Positions 43,451-51,882 are shown, numbered from the stretch's first letter. The stretch: 64,000 nt of DNA from Eikenella corrodens (GCF_900187105.1 NZ_LT906482.1:62001-126000); one strand, 5' to 3'. Notes: generated by a model from the sequence alone, not told the origin. A program made the numbers and translations.

Positions 43451-43807
43451 ATGTCCACCAAACCCGCCCTCATCGCCTTAAGCTTCTTGCTCCTGGCCGG
43501 CTGCGACTTTATTGCCAATAAAGCCGCCAGCAACGTAACCGAGCAAGAAGCCAAAGACGGCTTTATCGAAGGTTGTGTCAAAGGCGCACTCGATCCGCAA
43601 GCCTTCAAACGCCAATTGAGCCAAGCAGAAGCCTCCAAGCTCTGCCATTGCGCCTACGACACCGCTTCCGCCCAATACACCGACCGCGAAAAATGGAAAC
43701 GCGACCTGATTCGCGCCGGCCTGTCCCCCAACGACCAAAACCAGGAAATCTTTCAAAAACTGGTGGCAGGCCTGCAAAGCTGCGCCGCCAACCAAAACCT
43801 GATGTAA
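43451..43807 (+). CDS. Hypothetical lipoprotein with a CxC motif (copy 2)
   Basis: This 118-residue paralogue of the preceding gene has lipobox LLAGC (Cys18). Shared features are GFIEGCVKGAL, LCHCAYDTASAQYTDREKWKRDLIRAGL and a final Cys in SCAAN. The 29 bp gap holds an eikDUS just before the ATG where a Shine-Dalgarno would lie. The tandem arrangement indicates a duplication. Role unknown; ubiE follows after another DUS, perhaps in the same transcript. Confidence 0.75.
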   Translation: MSTKPALIALSFLLLAGCDFIANKAASNVTEQEAKDGFIEGCVKGALDPQAFKRQLSQAEASKLCHCAYDTASAQYTDREKWKRDLIRAGLSPNDQNQEIFQKLVAGLQSCAANQNLM

Positions 43808-43837
43808 CACGCCCAAAGGCTACCTGAAAGCACCATA

Positions 43838-44575
43838 ATGACCGACAAGCAAACCCATTTCGGTTACCGCACCGTAAACGAAAGCGAAAAAGCCGCCAAA
43901 GTGGCCGAAGTATTCCACTCCGTCGCCAAAAAATACGACATCATGAACGACGTGATGTCCGGCGGCCTGCACCGCGTGTGGAAACACTTCACCCTCACCA
44001 CCGCCCGCGTGCCCAAAGGCGGTAAAGTACTCGACATTGCCGGCGGCACAGGCGACCTCTCGCGCGGTTGGGCCAAACGTGTGGGCAAAGACGGCGAAGT
44101 CTGGCTCACCGACATCAACTCCTCCATGCTCAGCGTGGGCCGCGACCGCCTGCTCAACGAAGGCCTGCTCCTGCCCGTGGCAGTATGCGATGCCGAAAAA
44201 CTGCCCTTCCCGGATAACTATTTCGATCTCGTTTCCGTATCCTTCGGCCTGCGCAACATGACGCATAAAGACGCTGCCCTCAAAGAAATGCACCGCGTGC
44301 TCAAGCCCGGCGGCACACTCTTGGTGCTGGAGTTTTCCAAAGTAGCCAAGCCGCTTGCTCCGGCCTACGACCTCTATTCCTTCAAGCTCCTGCCGCTGAT
44401 GGGCAAACTCATCGCCAAAGATGCCGACAGCTATCAATACCTGGCCGAATCCATCCGCATGCATCCCGACCAGGAAACCCTCAAGCAAATGATGCTCGAC
44501 GCCGGCTTCAACAGCGTGGACTACCACAACATGAGTGCCGGCATAGTGGCTCTGCACAAAGGTGTGAAATTCTGA
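43838..44575 (+). CDS. ubiE: Demethylmenaquinone/2-polyprenyl-methoxybenzoquinol methyltransferase
   Basis: UbiE carries out a C-methylation in ubiquinone and menaquinone synthesis. The 245 residues include the opening [24 protein letters not shown], the SAM motif [15 protein letters not shown] (about residues 66-80), DINSSML and [11 protein letters not shown]. The start codon follows an eikDUS; no good Shine-Dalgarno is seen. It supplies quinone to the respiratory chain that includes nuo in this window. Confidence 0.95.
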   Translation: MTDKQTHFGYRTVNESEKAAKVAEVFHSVAKKYDIMNDVMSGGLHRVWKHFTLTTARVPKGGKVLDIAGGTGDLSRGWAKRVGKDGEVWLTDINSSMLSVGRDRLLNEGLLLPVAVCDAEKLPFPDNYFDLVSVSFGLRNMTHKDAALKEMHRVLKPGGTLLVLEFSKVAKPLAPAYDLYSFKLLPLMGKLIAKDADSYQYLAESIRMHPDQETLKQMMLDAGFNSVDYHNMSAGIVALHKGVKF

Positions 44576-44601
44576 TTGCTGCTTGTAGTTTGTAAAGTAA
44601 A

Positions 44602-44633
44602 AGGCTACCTGAATATTTTCAGGTAGCCTTTTG
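44602..44633 (+). terminator. Inverted eikDUS pair terminator of ubiE
   Basis: AGGCTACCTGAA (44602-44613) and TTCAGGTAGCCT (44618-44629) are 4 bp apart, flanked by AAA and TTTTGC. It lies 26 bp past the ubiE stop. Confidence 0.7.
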
Positions 44634-44719
44634 CAAAATAGAAATAAGGATGACTTAAGAACCATCAATAACAAAACCAATAAAGAGACTTGGTATTGCA
44701 CACATAAACAATCAATTAC

Positions 44720-45001
44720 CTACCCTACCAATTCAACTATAAATATCATTAGCATAAGCACGAATATAGCCAATGCTGAAAAGAAATTAATTCTATACAG
44801 CTTCGCAAGGGGCGAGCTATTTCTCTTACCCAGCAATATTTTAAACATTAAAGGATAGAGTGAAGCAGATTTCAACATAAAATCACCAAATCCAGAAATA
44901 GCTTTTTCCTGTTTGAATATTTTATAGCTTAAAATTAAATGAATATTAACTTGTATAATATAAACAATAGACAGGATTGGGAATAAATAGGTTTGTTGCA
45001 T
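44720..45001 (-). CDS. Hypothetical small membrane protein, AT-rich
   Basis: This 93-residue protein has two hydrophobic segments (about 6-25 and 72-92) flanking a basic loop (KILLGKRNSSPLAKLYR). A GAGGTGAAGT stretch lies just before the ATG at 44999-45001, supporting translation. Its base composition is far more AT-rich than the neighbourhood, and there is no DUS inside it, suggesting a recently acquired or relaxed gene. No family recognised. Confidence 0.5.
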   Translation of the reverse strand: MQQTYLFPILSIVYIIQVNIHLILSYKIFKQEKAISGFGDFMLKSASLYPLMFKILLGKRNSSPLAKLYRINFFSALAIFVLMLMIFIVELVG

Positions 45002-45134
45002 ACTTCACCTCAGATATAGAGTTATTTTCCACAAAACCCACGCTTTTCAGGTAGCCTTCCGCTTGTTGGCTCATATCCATACGCACAAAACAAATCCCGC
45101 AAGGTTCAAACCATGCGGGATATTATTGATTCTT

Positions 45135-45221
45135 TGGTGCCCAGGAGAAGACTCGAACTTCCACACCCGTGAGGATACCAGCACCTGAAGCTGGCGCGTC
45201 TACCAATTCCGCCACCTGGGC
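45135..45221 (-). tRNA. tRNA-Leu (CAG anticodon), copy 2 of tandem
   Basis: This 87 nt class II tRNA has encoded CCA (45135-45137). Acceptor GCCCAGG pairs with CCTGGGC, the D-arm is TGGCGGAATTGGTAGACGCGC, the anticodon loop is TTCAGGT with anticodon CAG, the variable arm is long, and the T-arm is GAAGTTCGAGTCTTC. It is identical over its whole length to the copy at 45259-45345, 37 bp upstream in transcription. Confidence 0.95.
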
Positions 45222-45258
45222 GAGCAATTTCCATTTCAGTTTCAATTAAAGCAAGTTG

Positions 45259-45345
45259 TGGTGCCCAGGAGAAGACTCGAACTTCCACACCCGTGAGGAT
45301 ACCAGCACCTGAAGCTGGCGCGTCTACCAATTCCGCCACCTGGGC
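45259..45345 (-). tRNA. tRNA-Leu (CAG anticodon), copy 1 of tandem
   Basis: This 87 nt class II tRNA gene with encoded CCA (45259-45261) is the promoter-proximal copy of two identical genes. Anticodon CAG reads CUG, a frequent leucine codon in this GC-rich genome. Both copies are served by the consensus promoter at 45402-45429. Confidence 0.95.
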
Positions 45346-45401
45346 TTTGCTTTAATCGAACTTTGCGGTAAAGTGCATTGCTCTTTATGCAAGAAACGCG
45401 C

Positions 45402-45429
45402 ATTATAGCGCCAATTTTCCACTTGTCAA
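45402..45429 (-). promoter_or_regulatory. Consensus sigma70 promoter of the tandem tRNA-Leu genes
   Basis: On the minus strand a perfect TTGACA (45424-45429) and perfect TATAAT (45402-45407) are 16 bp apart. The same spacing and a similar GCGCG discriminator occur at the tRNA-Met/Ala promoter. The -35 box ends only 7 bp before the rnr start codon on the other strand, so rnr must be transcribed from a promoter overlapping this one. Confidence 0.85.
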
Positions 45430-45436
45430 TTTATAT

Positions 45437-47815
45437 ATGAAGAAGAAAACCTCGCTCCGACTGCAAGACCCTTATCTGCAGCGGGAAACACAACGCTACG
45501 AACACCCCCTGCCCAGTCGCGAATGGATTACCGAAATGCTGGAAGACAGGGGCGTGCCGCTGAAAACCGAATCTTTAGCCATCCTGCTCGATATTGCCGA
45601 GCACGAAATGCCCTTTTTCGAACGCCGCCTGACTGCGATGGTGCGCGACGGGCAAATCCTCATCAACCGGCGCGGCATGGTGTGCGCTGCCGAAAAACTC
45701 GCGCTGGTGAAATGCCGCGTTGAAGCACATAAAGACGGCTTCGGTTTTGCCGTACCGCTCACGCCCGACGGCCAGGGCGACTTCGTGCTGCCTGCCCGCC
45801 AGATGCGCGGCCTGATGCATGGCGACACGGTAACCGTGCGCCCGGCCGGCACCGATCGGCGCGGCCGCCGCGAAGGCCAGGTGCTCGATGTGATTGAACG
45901 TGCGCAGAAAACCGTAGTCGGGCGGCTCATGATAGAGCGCGGTATTGCCATGCTCTCACCCGAAGACAGCCGCCTGCCCGACAGCATCCTGCTCGAACCC
46001 GATTCGGTGGGCAAGGCCAAGCCCGGCCAAGTGGTGGTGGCTCAAATCGATGCCTACCCCGACGCGCACCGCCCCGCCGTGGCCAGCGTGGTGGAAGTGT
46101 TGGGCAACTATGCCGACAGCGGCATGGAAATCGAAATTGCCGTGCGCCAGCACCACCTACCCCACCAATTCTCCACCGCCTGCGAAAAAGCCGCTGCGAA
46201 AATCCCTTCTGCCGTGCGCAAAACCGACCTCAAAGACCGTGAAAACCTGCGCGACCTACCACTGGTAACGATAGACGGCGAAAGCTCGCGCGATTTCGAC
46301 GATGCCGTGTATGCCGAAAAACAAGGCCGCAATTTCCGCCTGGTGGTAGCCATTGCCGACGTGAGCCACTATGTGAAGCCCAAAGACGCGATTGATGCCG
46401 ACGCGCTGGATCGCGCCACCAGCGTGTATTTCCCACGCCGCGTGATTCCCATGCTGCCAGAAAGCCTCTCCAACGGCATTTGCTCGCTCAATCCCGATGT
46501 GGATCGGTTGTGCATGGTGTGCGACATGGTGTTCACCTACGCCGGCAATCTTAAATCCTACCGTTTCTACCCCGCCGTGATGCGCTCCCATGCCCGCCTC
46601 ACCTACACCCAAGTGTGGGACTGGATTCAAAACGGCAGCGACAACCCGCTCAAGCCGCACATCGACACCCTCTACAAACTCTATCAAATCCTGCTCAAAA
46701 AACGCCACCAGCGCGGTGCGATGGAGTTTGAAACCACCGAAACCGAGATGATTTTCGACAAACAGGGCAAAATCAAACGCATCGTGCCCGTGGTGCGCAA
46801 CGAAGCCCACCGCTTGATTGAAGAATGCATGCTCGCCGCCAACGTGTGCGCTGCCGAATTCCTGCTGAAACACCAGCATCCCGCCCTATTCCGCAACCAC
46901 TCCGGCCCCACTCCGGAAAAGCTCGCTACCCTGCGCGAGCAGCTCGGCCTGCTCGGCCTTACCCTCGGCGGTGGCGACAAACCCACCCCGCTGGATTATG
47001 CCGCACTTTTCGCCCAAACTGCCGAGCGCCCCGACCGCGAGCTGATTCAAGTGATGCTCCTGCGCTCCATGCAGCAGGCCATGTACGAGCCGGATAACAG
47101 CGGCCACTTCGGCCTTGCCTACCCCGCCTACACCCACTTCACCTCCCCCATCCGCCGCTACCCCGACCTCCTCGTGCACCGTGCCATCAAAGCCGTGCTT
47201 TCAGGTAGCCGCTACAACCCCGCCGAAAACTGGAGCGCGCTGGGCATCCACAGCTCGCAATGCGAGCGCCGTGCCGACGAAGCCAGCCGCGACGTGGAAA
47301 ACTGGCTCAAAACCTACTACATGCAAGACAAAGTGGGCGAAATATTCAGCGGCACCGTCAGCGGCATGGCCGGCTTCGGCCTGTTCGTTACTCTCGACGA
47401 CATCCACATTGAAGGCCTCGTCCACATCAGCGAACTGGGCGAAGACTACTTCAACTATCGCGCCGAAACCATGAGCATCGAAGGCGAACGCAGCGGCTTG
47501 CGTTTCAGCATGGGCGACAAAGTTGTGGTTCAGGTAGCCCGTGCCGACTTGGATACCCGCAAAATCGACCTCATGCTCATCAGCGGCGGCAGCCTGCCCG
47601 GCAAAGGCAAAAAACCCGCAGCCAAAGGGAAAACTGCCACAGCAAAAGGCAGAACCCGTAGCCAAGCTCCCGCCGGCAAACCTGCTGCCAAAAGCAAGGC
47701 CAAAGCCCCCGTTGCTCCGGCCAAGAAAACCCGCAGCCGCAAAAGCAGCCAGCCAGCTCAGGCCGTCCAGCCCAAAGCCAAACGCAAGCCCCGCACTCGC
47801 AAAAAAAGCGGCTAA
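45437..47815 (+). CDS. rnr: Ribonuclease R
   Basis: RNase R is a processive 3'-5' exoribonuclease that can unwind structured RNA and takes part in rRNA and tmRNA quality control. The 792-residue protein has an N-terminal winged-helix region, two cold-shock domains (about 75-230), the RNB catalytic domain with SRDFDDAVYAE (catalytic Asp cluster) and RYPDLLVHRAIK, an S1 domain (about 640-715) and a Lys/Ala-rich tail. There is no Shine-Dalgarno before the ATG; the leader is very short and AT-rich. An in-frame eikDUS occurs twice. Confidence 0.97.
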   Translation: MKKKTSLRLQDPYLQRETQRYEHPLPSREWITEMLEDRGVPLKTESLAILLDIAEHEMPFFERRLTAMVRDGQILINRRGMVCAAEKLALVKCRVEAHKDGFGFAVPLTPDGQGDFVLPARQMRGLMHGDTVTVRPAGTDRRGRREGQVLDVIERAQKTVVGRLMIERGIAMLSPEDSRLPDSILLEPDSVGKAKPGQVVVAQIDAYPDAHRPAVASVVEVLGNYADSGMEIEIAVRQHHLPHQFSTACEKAAAKIPSAVRKTDLKDRENLRDLPLVTIDGESSRDFDDAVYAEKQGRNFRLVVAIADVSHYVKPKDAIDADALDRATSVYFPRRVIPMLPESLSNGICSLNPDVDRLCMVCDMVFTYAGNLKSYRFYPAVMRSHARLTYTQVWDWIQNGSDNPLKPHIDTLYKLYQILLKKRHQRGAMEFETTETEMIFDKQGKIKRIVPVVRNEAHRLIEECMLAANVCAAEFLLKHQHPALFRNHSGPTPEKLATLREQLGLLGLTLGGGDKPTPLDYAALFAQTAERPDRELIQVMLLRSMQQAMYEPDNSGHFGLAYPAYTHFTSPIRRYPDLLVHRAIKAVLSGSRYNPAENWSALGIHSSQCERRADEASRDVENWLKTYYMQDKVGEIFSGTVSGMAGFGLFVTLDDIHIEGLVHISELGEDYFNYRAETMSIEGERSGLRFSMGDKVVVQVARADLDTRKIDLMLISGGSLPGKGKKPAAKGKTATAKGRTRSQAPAGKPAAKSKAKAPVAPAKKTRSRKSSQPAQAVQPKAKRKPRTRKKSG

Positions 47816-47844
47816 GCTTTGAAAGAGGCTACCTAAAAATAAAC

Positions 47845-47882
47845 AGGCTACCTGAAAACGGATTTCCACTTTCAGGTAGCCT
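47845..47882 (+). terminator. Inverted eikDUS pair terminator of rnr
   Basis: AGGCTACCTGAA (47845-47856) and TTCAGGTAGCCT (47871-47882) are flanked by complementary AAC and GTT that lengthen the stem. A degenerate DUS at 47826 precedes it. It lies 30 bp after the rnr stop. Confidence 0.6.
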
Positions 47883-47892
47883 GTTCGGTTGA

Positions 47893-47998
47893 TATAGCAA
47901 GCCAACAGAACTTTTGATACAAGTCGGTGAGCAGCAGGCAGACAGAAGTATGGCAAGAAGAACCAACGCTGTAGCGAAAGTTAAGTTGGCCTGCTTTA
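47893..47998. mobile_element. Correia-like miniature element, 106 bp
   Basis: The element starts TATAGCAAGCCAAC and ends GTTGGCCTGCTTTA; 22 of the first 28 bases are complementary to the last 28. The core holds GGTGAGCAGCAGGCAGACAG and AGAACCAACGCTGTAG, aligning to the cores of the other copies. It lies in the gap between rnr and efeB. The TIR sequence is unlike those of the other copies even though the length is identical. Confidence 0.65.
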
Positions 47999-48042
47999 GA
48001 TGAAACATTGCTTCGGTGCGCCGAGGCTACCTGAACAAGACA

Positions 48043-48076
48043 AAACCCGTTTGCACAAGCAGACGGGTTTCATTTT
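48043..48076. terminator. Hairpin terminator between rnr and efeB
   Basis: AAACCCGT (48043-48050) pairs with ACGGGTTT (48063-48070), with TGC/GCA extending the stem, and TTTCATTTTT follows on the plus strand. It lies inside an inverted eikDUS pair (about 48023 and 48077), making a nested structure. It can serve both strands. Confidence 0.55.
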
Positions 48077-48198
48077 TCAGGTAGCCTCAAATATTCAGTG
48101 GCTATATCGAAGTATGGACGGCTCATCCGCTTTCTTGCATCGCTGCAAGCCAGGCTCAAGCCAATATCGTTTTGTGGACAAGCTATCCGTACATTCAA

Positions 48199-49494
48199 TC
48201 ACGCCAGCACATTGGCCAACAGGCTCTGTCCGAGGTAGCCACCCTTCTCCGCGCCGGGTAGGGTGAAGAAGTAGCCGCCGCCAAATGGGCTGATGTATTC
48301 CTCCAAAGGCTCAAAGTCGAGCAGTTTCTGCACGAAGATGAAGCCATCATCGAGGTTGGCCTGGTAGCAAATGAAGATCAGACCCACATCGAGCTGGCCG
48401 GCTTTGGAGAGGCCGCGCGAATAGTCGAAGGGGCGGCGGTAGAGCAAATGCCGTTTCATGAATTCGGGATCGCGGGTATTGGCAAGCCGCATATGGCTGT
48501 CGGTGGGCATGGTTTTACCTTCGGGGTCGGAGGCGTAGTTGGGAATATCGCCTTCATTTTTCATGCCCAGCGGGGCGCCGCTGTATTTTTCGCGACCAAA
48601 GATGGTTTGCTGTTCTTGCAACGGTGTTCTATCCCAAAATTCTACGAAATGGCGGATGAGGCGCACAGCTTGGTAGCTGCCGTTTTTGGCCCAGGCCGGT
48701 TCGTCTTTGCTGTTTTCAGCCACGCCGCTCCACACTACAGCATCGGCGGTTTCGGGCTTGGATACATCGGGATTGCCGGATCCGTCGCGGAAACCGAACA
48801 GGTTGCGGGCGGCCAGCGCACCGGGCTCGGCCTTGGGCAGGAAGCCGTCGATGCTCCAGCGGATAACGGCAAATTGAGCGGTGTTTTTAATCAGGTCGCG
48901 CAGGGCGTTTTGGCAGGTTTCGGGGCTGAAGGCGCAGATTTGGATGCTGATGTCGCCGTCGCACCATTCGCTCTGCAGTTTGTCGTTGGGGAAGTCTTTC
49001 ATTTCCTGCAGATGCTTGGGCTTGTGCGGAGCGAGGCCGAAACGTTCGTCAAACAGGCTGTTGCCCACGCTGAGCGTGATGGTGAGGCCGTCGGGTTTGA
49101 TGACCTTGCCGAGGATGCCGCTGCCCTGCGGGGGGAGTTTGGAATCGCCGTCTTGCAATTCGCCGCCTTTGGTGAGGAAATCGGCGCGGGCAGTGATGGC
49201 GCGGAAGAGGTGTTCGAGTTCTTTGGGAGTTTTAGCCAGCACGTCGAAGGCGGCCATGATGGCGAATTGTTGGTGGGGCGTGGTAATGCCGGCTTGGTGT
49301 GTGCCGTAGAAGGGGAAGCTCTGATCGGAATGGTGCTCGGCGTTGCTGCCGCCGTTTTGTGCTGTACCGCCTTCACCACCTTGGCCGCTGCTATTCAAAC
49401 CGCAGGCAGCCAGCCCGGCGGCCGCAGCACCAACGGCGAGGCCTTTGAAGAGATTGCGTTTGGACGGGGATTGGGGGTGTTCGTTGTGACTCAT
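48199..49494 (-). CDS. efeB: EfeB-type Dyp peroxidase / deferrochelatase
   Basis: EfeB is a periplasmic haem peroxidase of the DyP family that works in the EfeUOB ferrous iron system and can release iron from haem. The 431-residue precursor has a Tat-like signal (SKRNLFKGL followed by AAAAGLAACG, with a possible lipobox) and a DyP domain with GFRDGSGNPD (distal Asp) and haem-contacting residues near ARNLF. It is the last gene of efeUOB, separated from efeO by a 249 bp gap that carries a Correia-like element and a DUS hairpin. Confidence 0.92.
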   Translation of the reverse strand: MSHNEHPQSPSKRNLFKGLAVGAAAAGLAACGLNSSGQGGEGGTAQNGGSNAEHHSDQSFPFYGTHQAGITTPHQQFAIMAAFDVLAKTPKELEHLFRAITARADFLTKGGELQDGDSKLPPQGSGILGKVIKPDGLTITLSVGNSLFDERFGLAPHKPKHLQEMKDFPNDKLQSEWCDGDISIQICAFSPETCQNALRDLIKNTAQFAVIRWSIDGFLPKAEPGALAARNLFGFRDGSGNPDVSKPETADAVVWSGVAENSKDEPAWAKNGSYQAVRLIRHFVEFWDRTPLQEQQTIFGREKYSGAPLGMKNEGDIPNYASDPEGKTMPTDSHMRLANTRDPEFMKRHLLYRRPFDYSRGLSKAGQLDVGLIFICYQANLDDGFIFVQKLLDFEPLEEYISPFGGGYFFTLPGAEKGGYLGQSLLANVLA

Positions 49495-49557
49495 GTTTTT
49501 CTCCTGCCGGGAGTAGGAATGGGTTGTTTGGCAATATACGCTGTTTTGATGAGTGAT

Positions 49558-49663
49558 TATAGTGGATTAAAATAAAAATGATACCAGGCGGCGATCCGCA
49601 AGGCGTACAGGTAGTACATCTAGGCGAGCCAACGCCGTAGCATTGCGATTTTCATCCACTATA
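49558..49663. mobile_element. Correia-like miniature element, 106 bp, intact ends
   Basis: The element runs TATAGTGGATTAAAAT to ATTTTCATCCACTATA. Twenty-two of the terminal 27 bases are complementary and the first ten pair perfectly. TATAGTGGATTAA is also the end of the Neisseria Correia repeat, and 106 bp is the size of its short class. The core has CCAGGCGGCGATCCGCAAGG and TAGGCGAGCCAACGCCGTAG, like the other copies. It is inserted between efeO and efeB. Correia elements can carry promoters, terminators or IHF sites in Neisseria, so it could modulate efeB. Confidence 0.75.
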
Positions 49664-49667
49664 AATT

Positions 49668-49704
49668 TTCAGGTAGCCTCTATGCTGAATACAGGCTACC
49701 TGAA
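49668..49704 (-). terminator. Inverted eikDUS pair downstream of efeO
   Basis: TTCAGGTAGCCT (49668-49679) and AGGCTACCTGAA (49693-49704) form a stem with AATTTT/GAAAATC flanks. It lies 40 bp past the efeO stop and before efeB, so it may attenuate expression of efeB. Confidence 0.5.
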
Positions 49705-49743
49705 AATCTTTCATCCAACTAAATCAAACACGATGGCTTGCAT

Positions 49744-50937
49744 TTAGTTCAAACCGAGAATACCGCGCAATTTAGCCAAATCTTCGGCCAAGGCGTTAAT
49801 CGGTGCCTGCAGGTTTTTACGGTCGGTTTCGCTGAGTTTGTCGTAGGGCTGGAAGCCTTTCTCGGTGCGGTATTTGGCGAGGATGTCGGTTACCTGTTTG
49901 AAGTTGGCATCGGTTTTATCCAACAGGGCTTGGTCTTTCTCGGCAATCATCGGGCGGAACAGCTCGATGATTTTCTGCGCACCCTCTACGTTGGCTTGGA
50001 AGTCGCTCAGGTCGGTGCGGCTGTAGCGGTCTTCCTCACCGGTAATCTTGCTGCCTGCCACTTCTTCAATCAGCGTGGCGGCGCCGCCCACCACTTTGCT
50101 CGGCGGGAAGGTGAGGATGTCGATTTCCTGTTTCAGCTTCTGCACGTCGGCCAGGAGTTTGTCGGCAACGGGCTCCATGCCCTTGGTGGTATTGAGTGCC
50201 CACAAAGAATGTTCGATGCGGTGGAAGCCGCCGAAGCCTTCGTCTTTCTCGCCGAGCTTGAAGTCGTCGGCGCGGGAGTCGATGGCGGGGTCGAGCTCGT
50301 TAAACAGCTCGGCAATCGGCTCGATGCGCTCGTAGTGGGTACGCACGTCGGCAAACATGGCTTTGGCATCTTCGGTGCGGCCGGCCTTCACGGCTTCTAC
50401 GAAAGCCGTGGTTTTGGTCACCAGCTGGGCGGCTTCGTTTTGCACGTAAACTTTATAGTCGGCCAAAGGTTTGGCCAGTTTTTCCATATTGGCTTCACCG
50501 GCCGCTTCTTTGAAGCCGCTGTCGGTTACCACCAGTTTGCCGCGCGGGTTGTTCAACAGGCCGCAGGTCATTTCGTATTCGCCCGGCAGCAGGGTAACGG
50601 TCATTTTGTCGCTCAGACTGGGGGCGATGTTTTCACGCTCGTCCACCACCATCACGCCCTTGAGGATTTCCCACTCCAGCTTGCGGGTGCTGTTGTTTTT
50701 GATGTTGAACACCACCTGGCCGCTGGGCACGGTGAGCTCCATCGGGTCGCAGGCGTGGTCGTTTACCGCAATATTGAAGCTGCCGTCGGCATTGGCAGTG
50801 GCGGCTGCGCCGGAAGCGGCAGAAGCACTGGAAGCACCGGAAGCGGGTGCGGCGGGCTGTTCGGCGGCCGGCGGCTGGCAGGCTGCCAAGCCGAAAGCGG
50901 CCAATACGGCCAAGGCGGTAATATTCAGTTTCTTCAT
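49744..50937 (-). CDS. efeO: EfeO-type iron uptake lipoprotein (cupredoxin-M75)
   Basis: EfeO is the periplasmic partner of EfeU. The 397-residue protein has an N-terminal signal with a lipobox (AAFGLAACQ, Cys20), an Ala/Ser/Pro-rich linker, a cupredoxin-like domain (about 45-135), and a C-terminal M75 domain with the FHRIEHSLW metal motif (HxxE). The lipidated N-terminus differs from soluble E. coli EfeO. It follows efeU by 25 bp. Expression is likely iron- and acid-linked by family analogy. Confidence 0.93.
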   Translation of the reverse strand: MKKLNITALAVLAAFGLAACQPPAAEQPAAPASGASSASAASGAAATANADGSFNIAVNDHACDPMELTVPSGQVVFNIKNNSTRKLEWEILKGVMVVDERENIAPSLSDKMTVTLLPGEYEMTCGLLNNPRGKLVVTDSGFKEAAGEANMEKLAKPLADYKVYVQNEAAQLVTKTTAFVEAVKAGRTEDAKAMFADVRTHYERIEPIAELFNELDPAIDSRADDFKLGEKDEGFGGFHRIEHSLWALNTTKGMEPVADKLLADVQKLKQEIDILTFPPSKVVGGAATLIEEVAGSKITGEEDRYSRTDLSDFQANVEGAQKIIELFRPMIAEKDQALLDKTDANFKQVTDILAKYRTEKGFQPYDKLSETDRKNLQAPINALAEDLAKLRGILGLN

Positions 50938-50962
50938 AATTTAACCTTTCAGATGCAAAAAA

Positions 50963-51817
50963 CTAGCTGGTTTGGGAAGGTGCGGCAACCGGCTTGCTGC
51001 CGCGCAAAAACAAAAACAACACGGGAATCAGATAAGCGAAATAAAGAATAAAATCAGACAACACCGGGTGGTCGGTATAGCCGAAGAAACCGCCGAGCAG
51101 CACGCCCAGCGGGCTGTCTTCATGCAAAACGTGCGACCAATCCAGCGGCGTGTGCGAAGACCAATCAAACGGATTCACCTGCCACACATTCCATACGCCC
51201 GCCTCATGCAGTGCGCGGAACGCGCCGGAAGTGAGGCCGGCGGCCACAAAAATCAGGAAAACGCCCGTCCAGCGGAAAAAACGCGCCAGGTTGATGCGCA
51301 CCCCACCCTGATAAATCAGCCAGCCCACCACAGCCGAAGCGGCCAGCCCGAGCACTGCACCCAGCGGCATGGCCGCCGTGGGGCTTTGGTTGAACACCGC
51401 CAGCAGGAAAAACACGCTCTCCATGCCTTCGCGCGCCACCGCCAAAAAGGCCATGCCCACCAGCGCCCAGCCATGCCCGTTGCCGCGGTTGAGCGCATCG
51501 CTCACCGACTGCTGCAAATGCTGCTTTATCGACTTGGCCGCCTTCTGCATCCACAGCACCATATAAGTGAGCATCGCCACGGCCACCAAGCCGATCACGC
51601 CCACCACAAACTCTTGCTGCTTCTGCGGAATTTCGCCTGTTTTTTTATAAATAAACCAACCAGCAAACAGGCACATTGCCGCTGCCAGCACTACGCCGAG
51701 CCACACTTTCGGCATCATATGCCGATAGCCGCCCTGCTTCAAAAAGCCGGCCACAATGCCCACAATCAAAGCCGCTTCGATGCCCTCGCGCAGCATAATC
51801 AAAAAAGCAATCAGCAT
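50963..51817 (-). CDS. efeU: EfeU-type ferrous iron permease (FTR1 family)
   Basis: EfeU is an oxidase-dependent iron permease of the FTR1/EfeU family. The 284-residue protein has seven predicted membrane helices and the two signature motifs REGIEAALIVGI (about residues 11-22) and REGMESVFFLLAV (about 155-167), each with the RExxE iron-binding pattern. It is the first gene of the operon and has a promoter upstream. GAGCGG lies before the start codon region. Confidence 0.95.
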   Translation of the reverse strand: MLIAFLIMLREGIEAALIVGIVAGFLKQGGYRHMMPKVWLGVVLAAAMCLFAGWFIYKKTGEIPQKQQEFVVGVIGLVAVAMLTYMVLWMQKAAKSIKQHLQQSVSDALNRGNGHGWALVGMAFLAVAREGMESVFFLLAVFNQSPTAAMPLGAVLGLAASAVVGWLIYQGGVRINLARFFRWTGVFLIFVAAGLTSGAFRALHEAGVWNVWQVNPFDWSSHTPLDWSHVLHEDSPLGVLLGGFFGYTDHPVLSDFILYFAYLIPVLFLFLRGSKPVAAPSQTS

Positions 51818-51852
51818 CGCCGGCCGCTCCTTACAAAATTCATATTCGGTCG

Positions 51853-51882
51853 ATTATATCCTTGCAGCAGAGCAAAATGCAA
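51853..51882 (-). promoter_or_regulatory. Predicted promoter of efeUOB
   Basis: On the minus strand TTGCAT (51877-51882) and TATAAT (51853-51858) are 18 bp apart, 36 bp before the efeU ATG. The sequence upstream is AT-rich, but I see no clear match to a Fur box. Confidence 0.45.
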
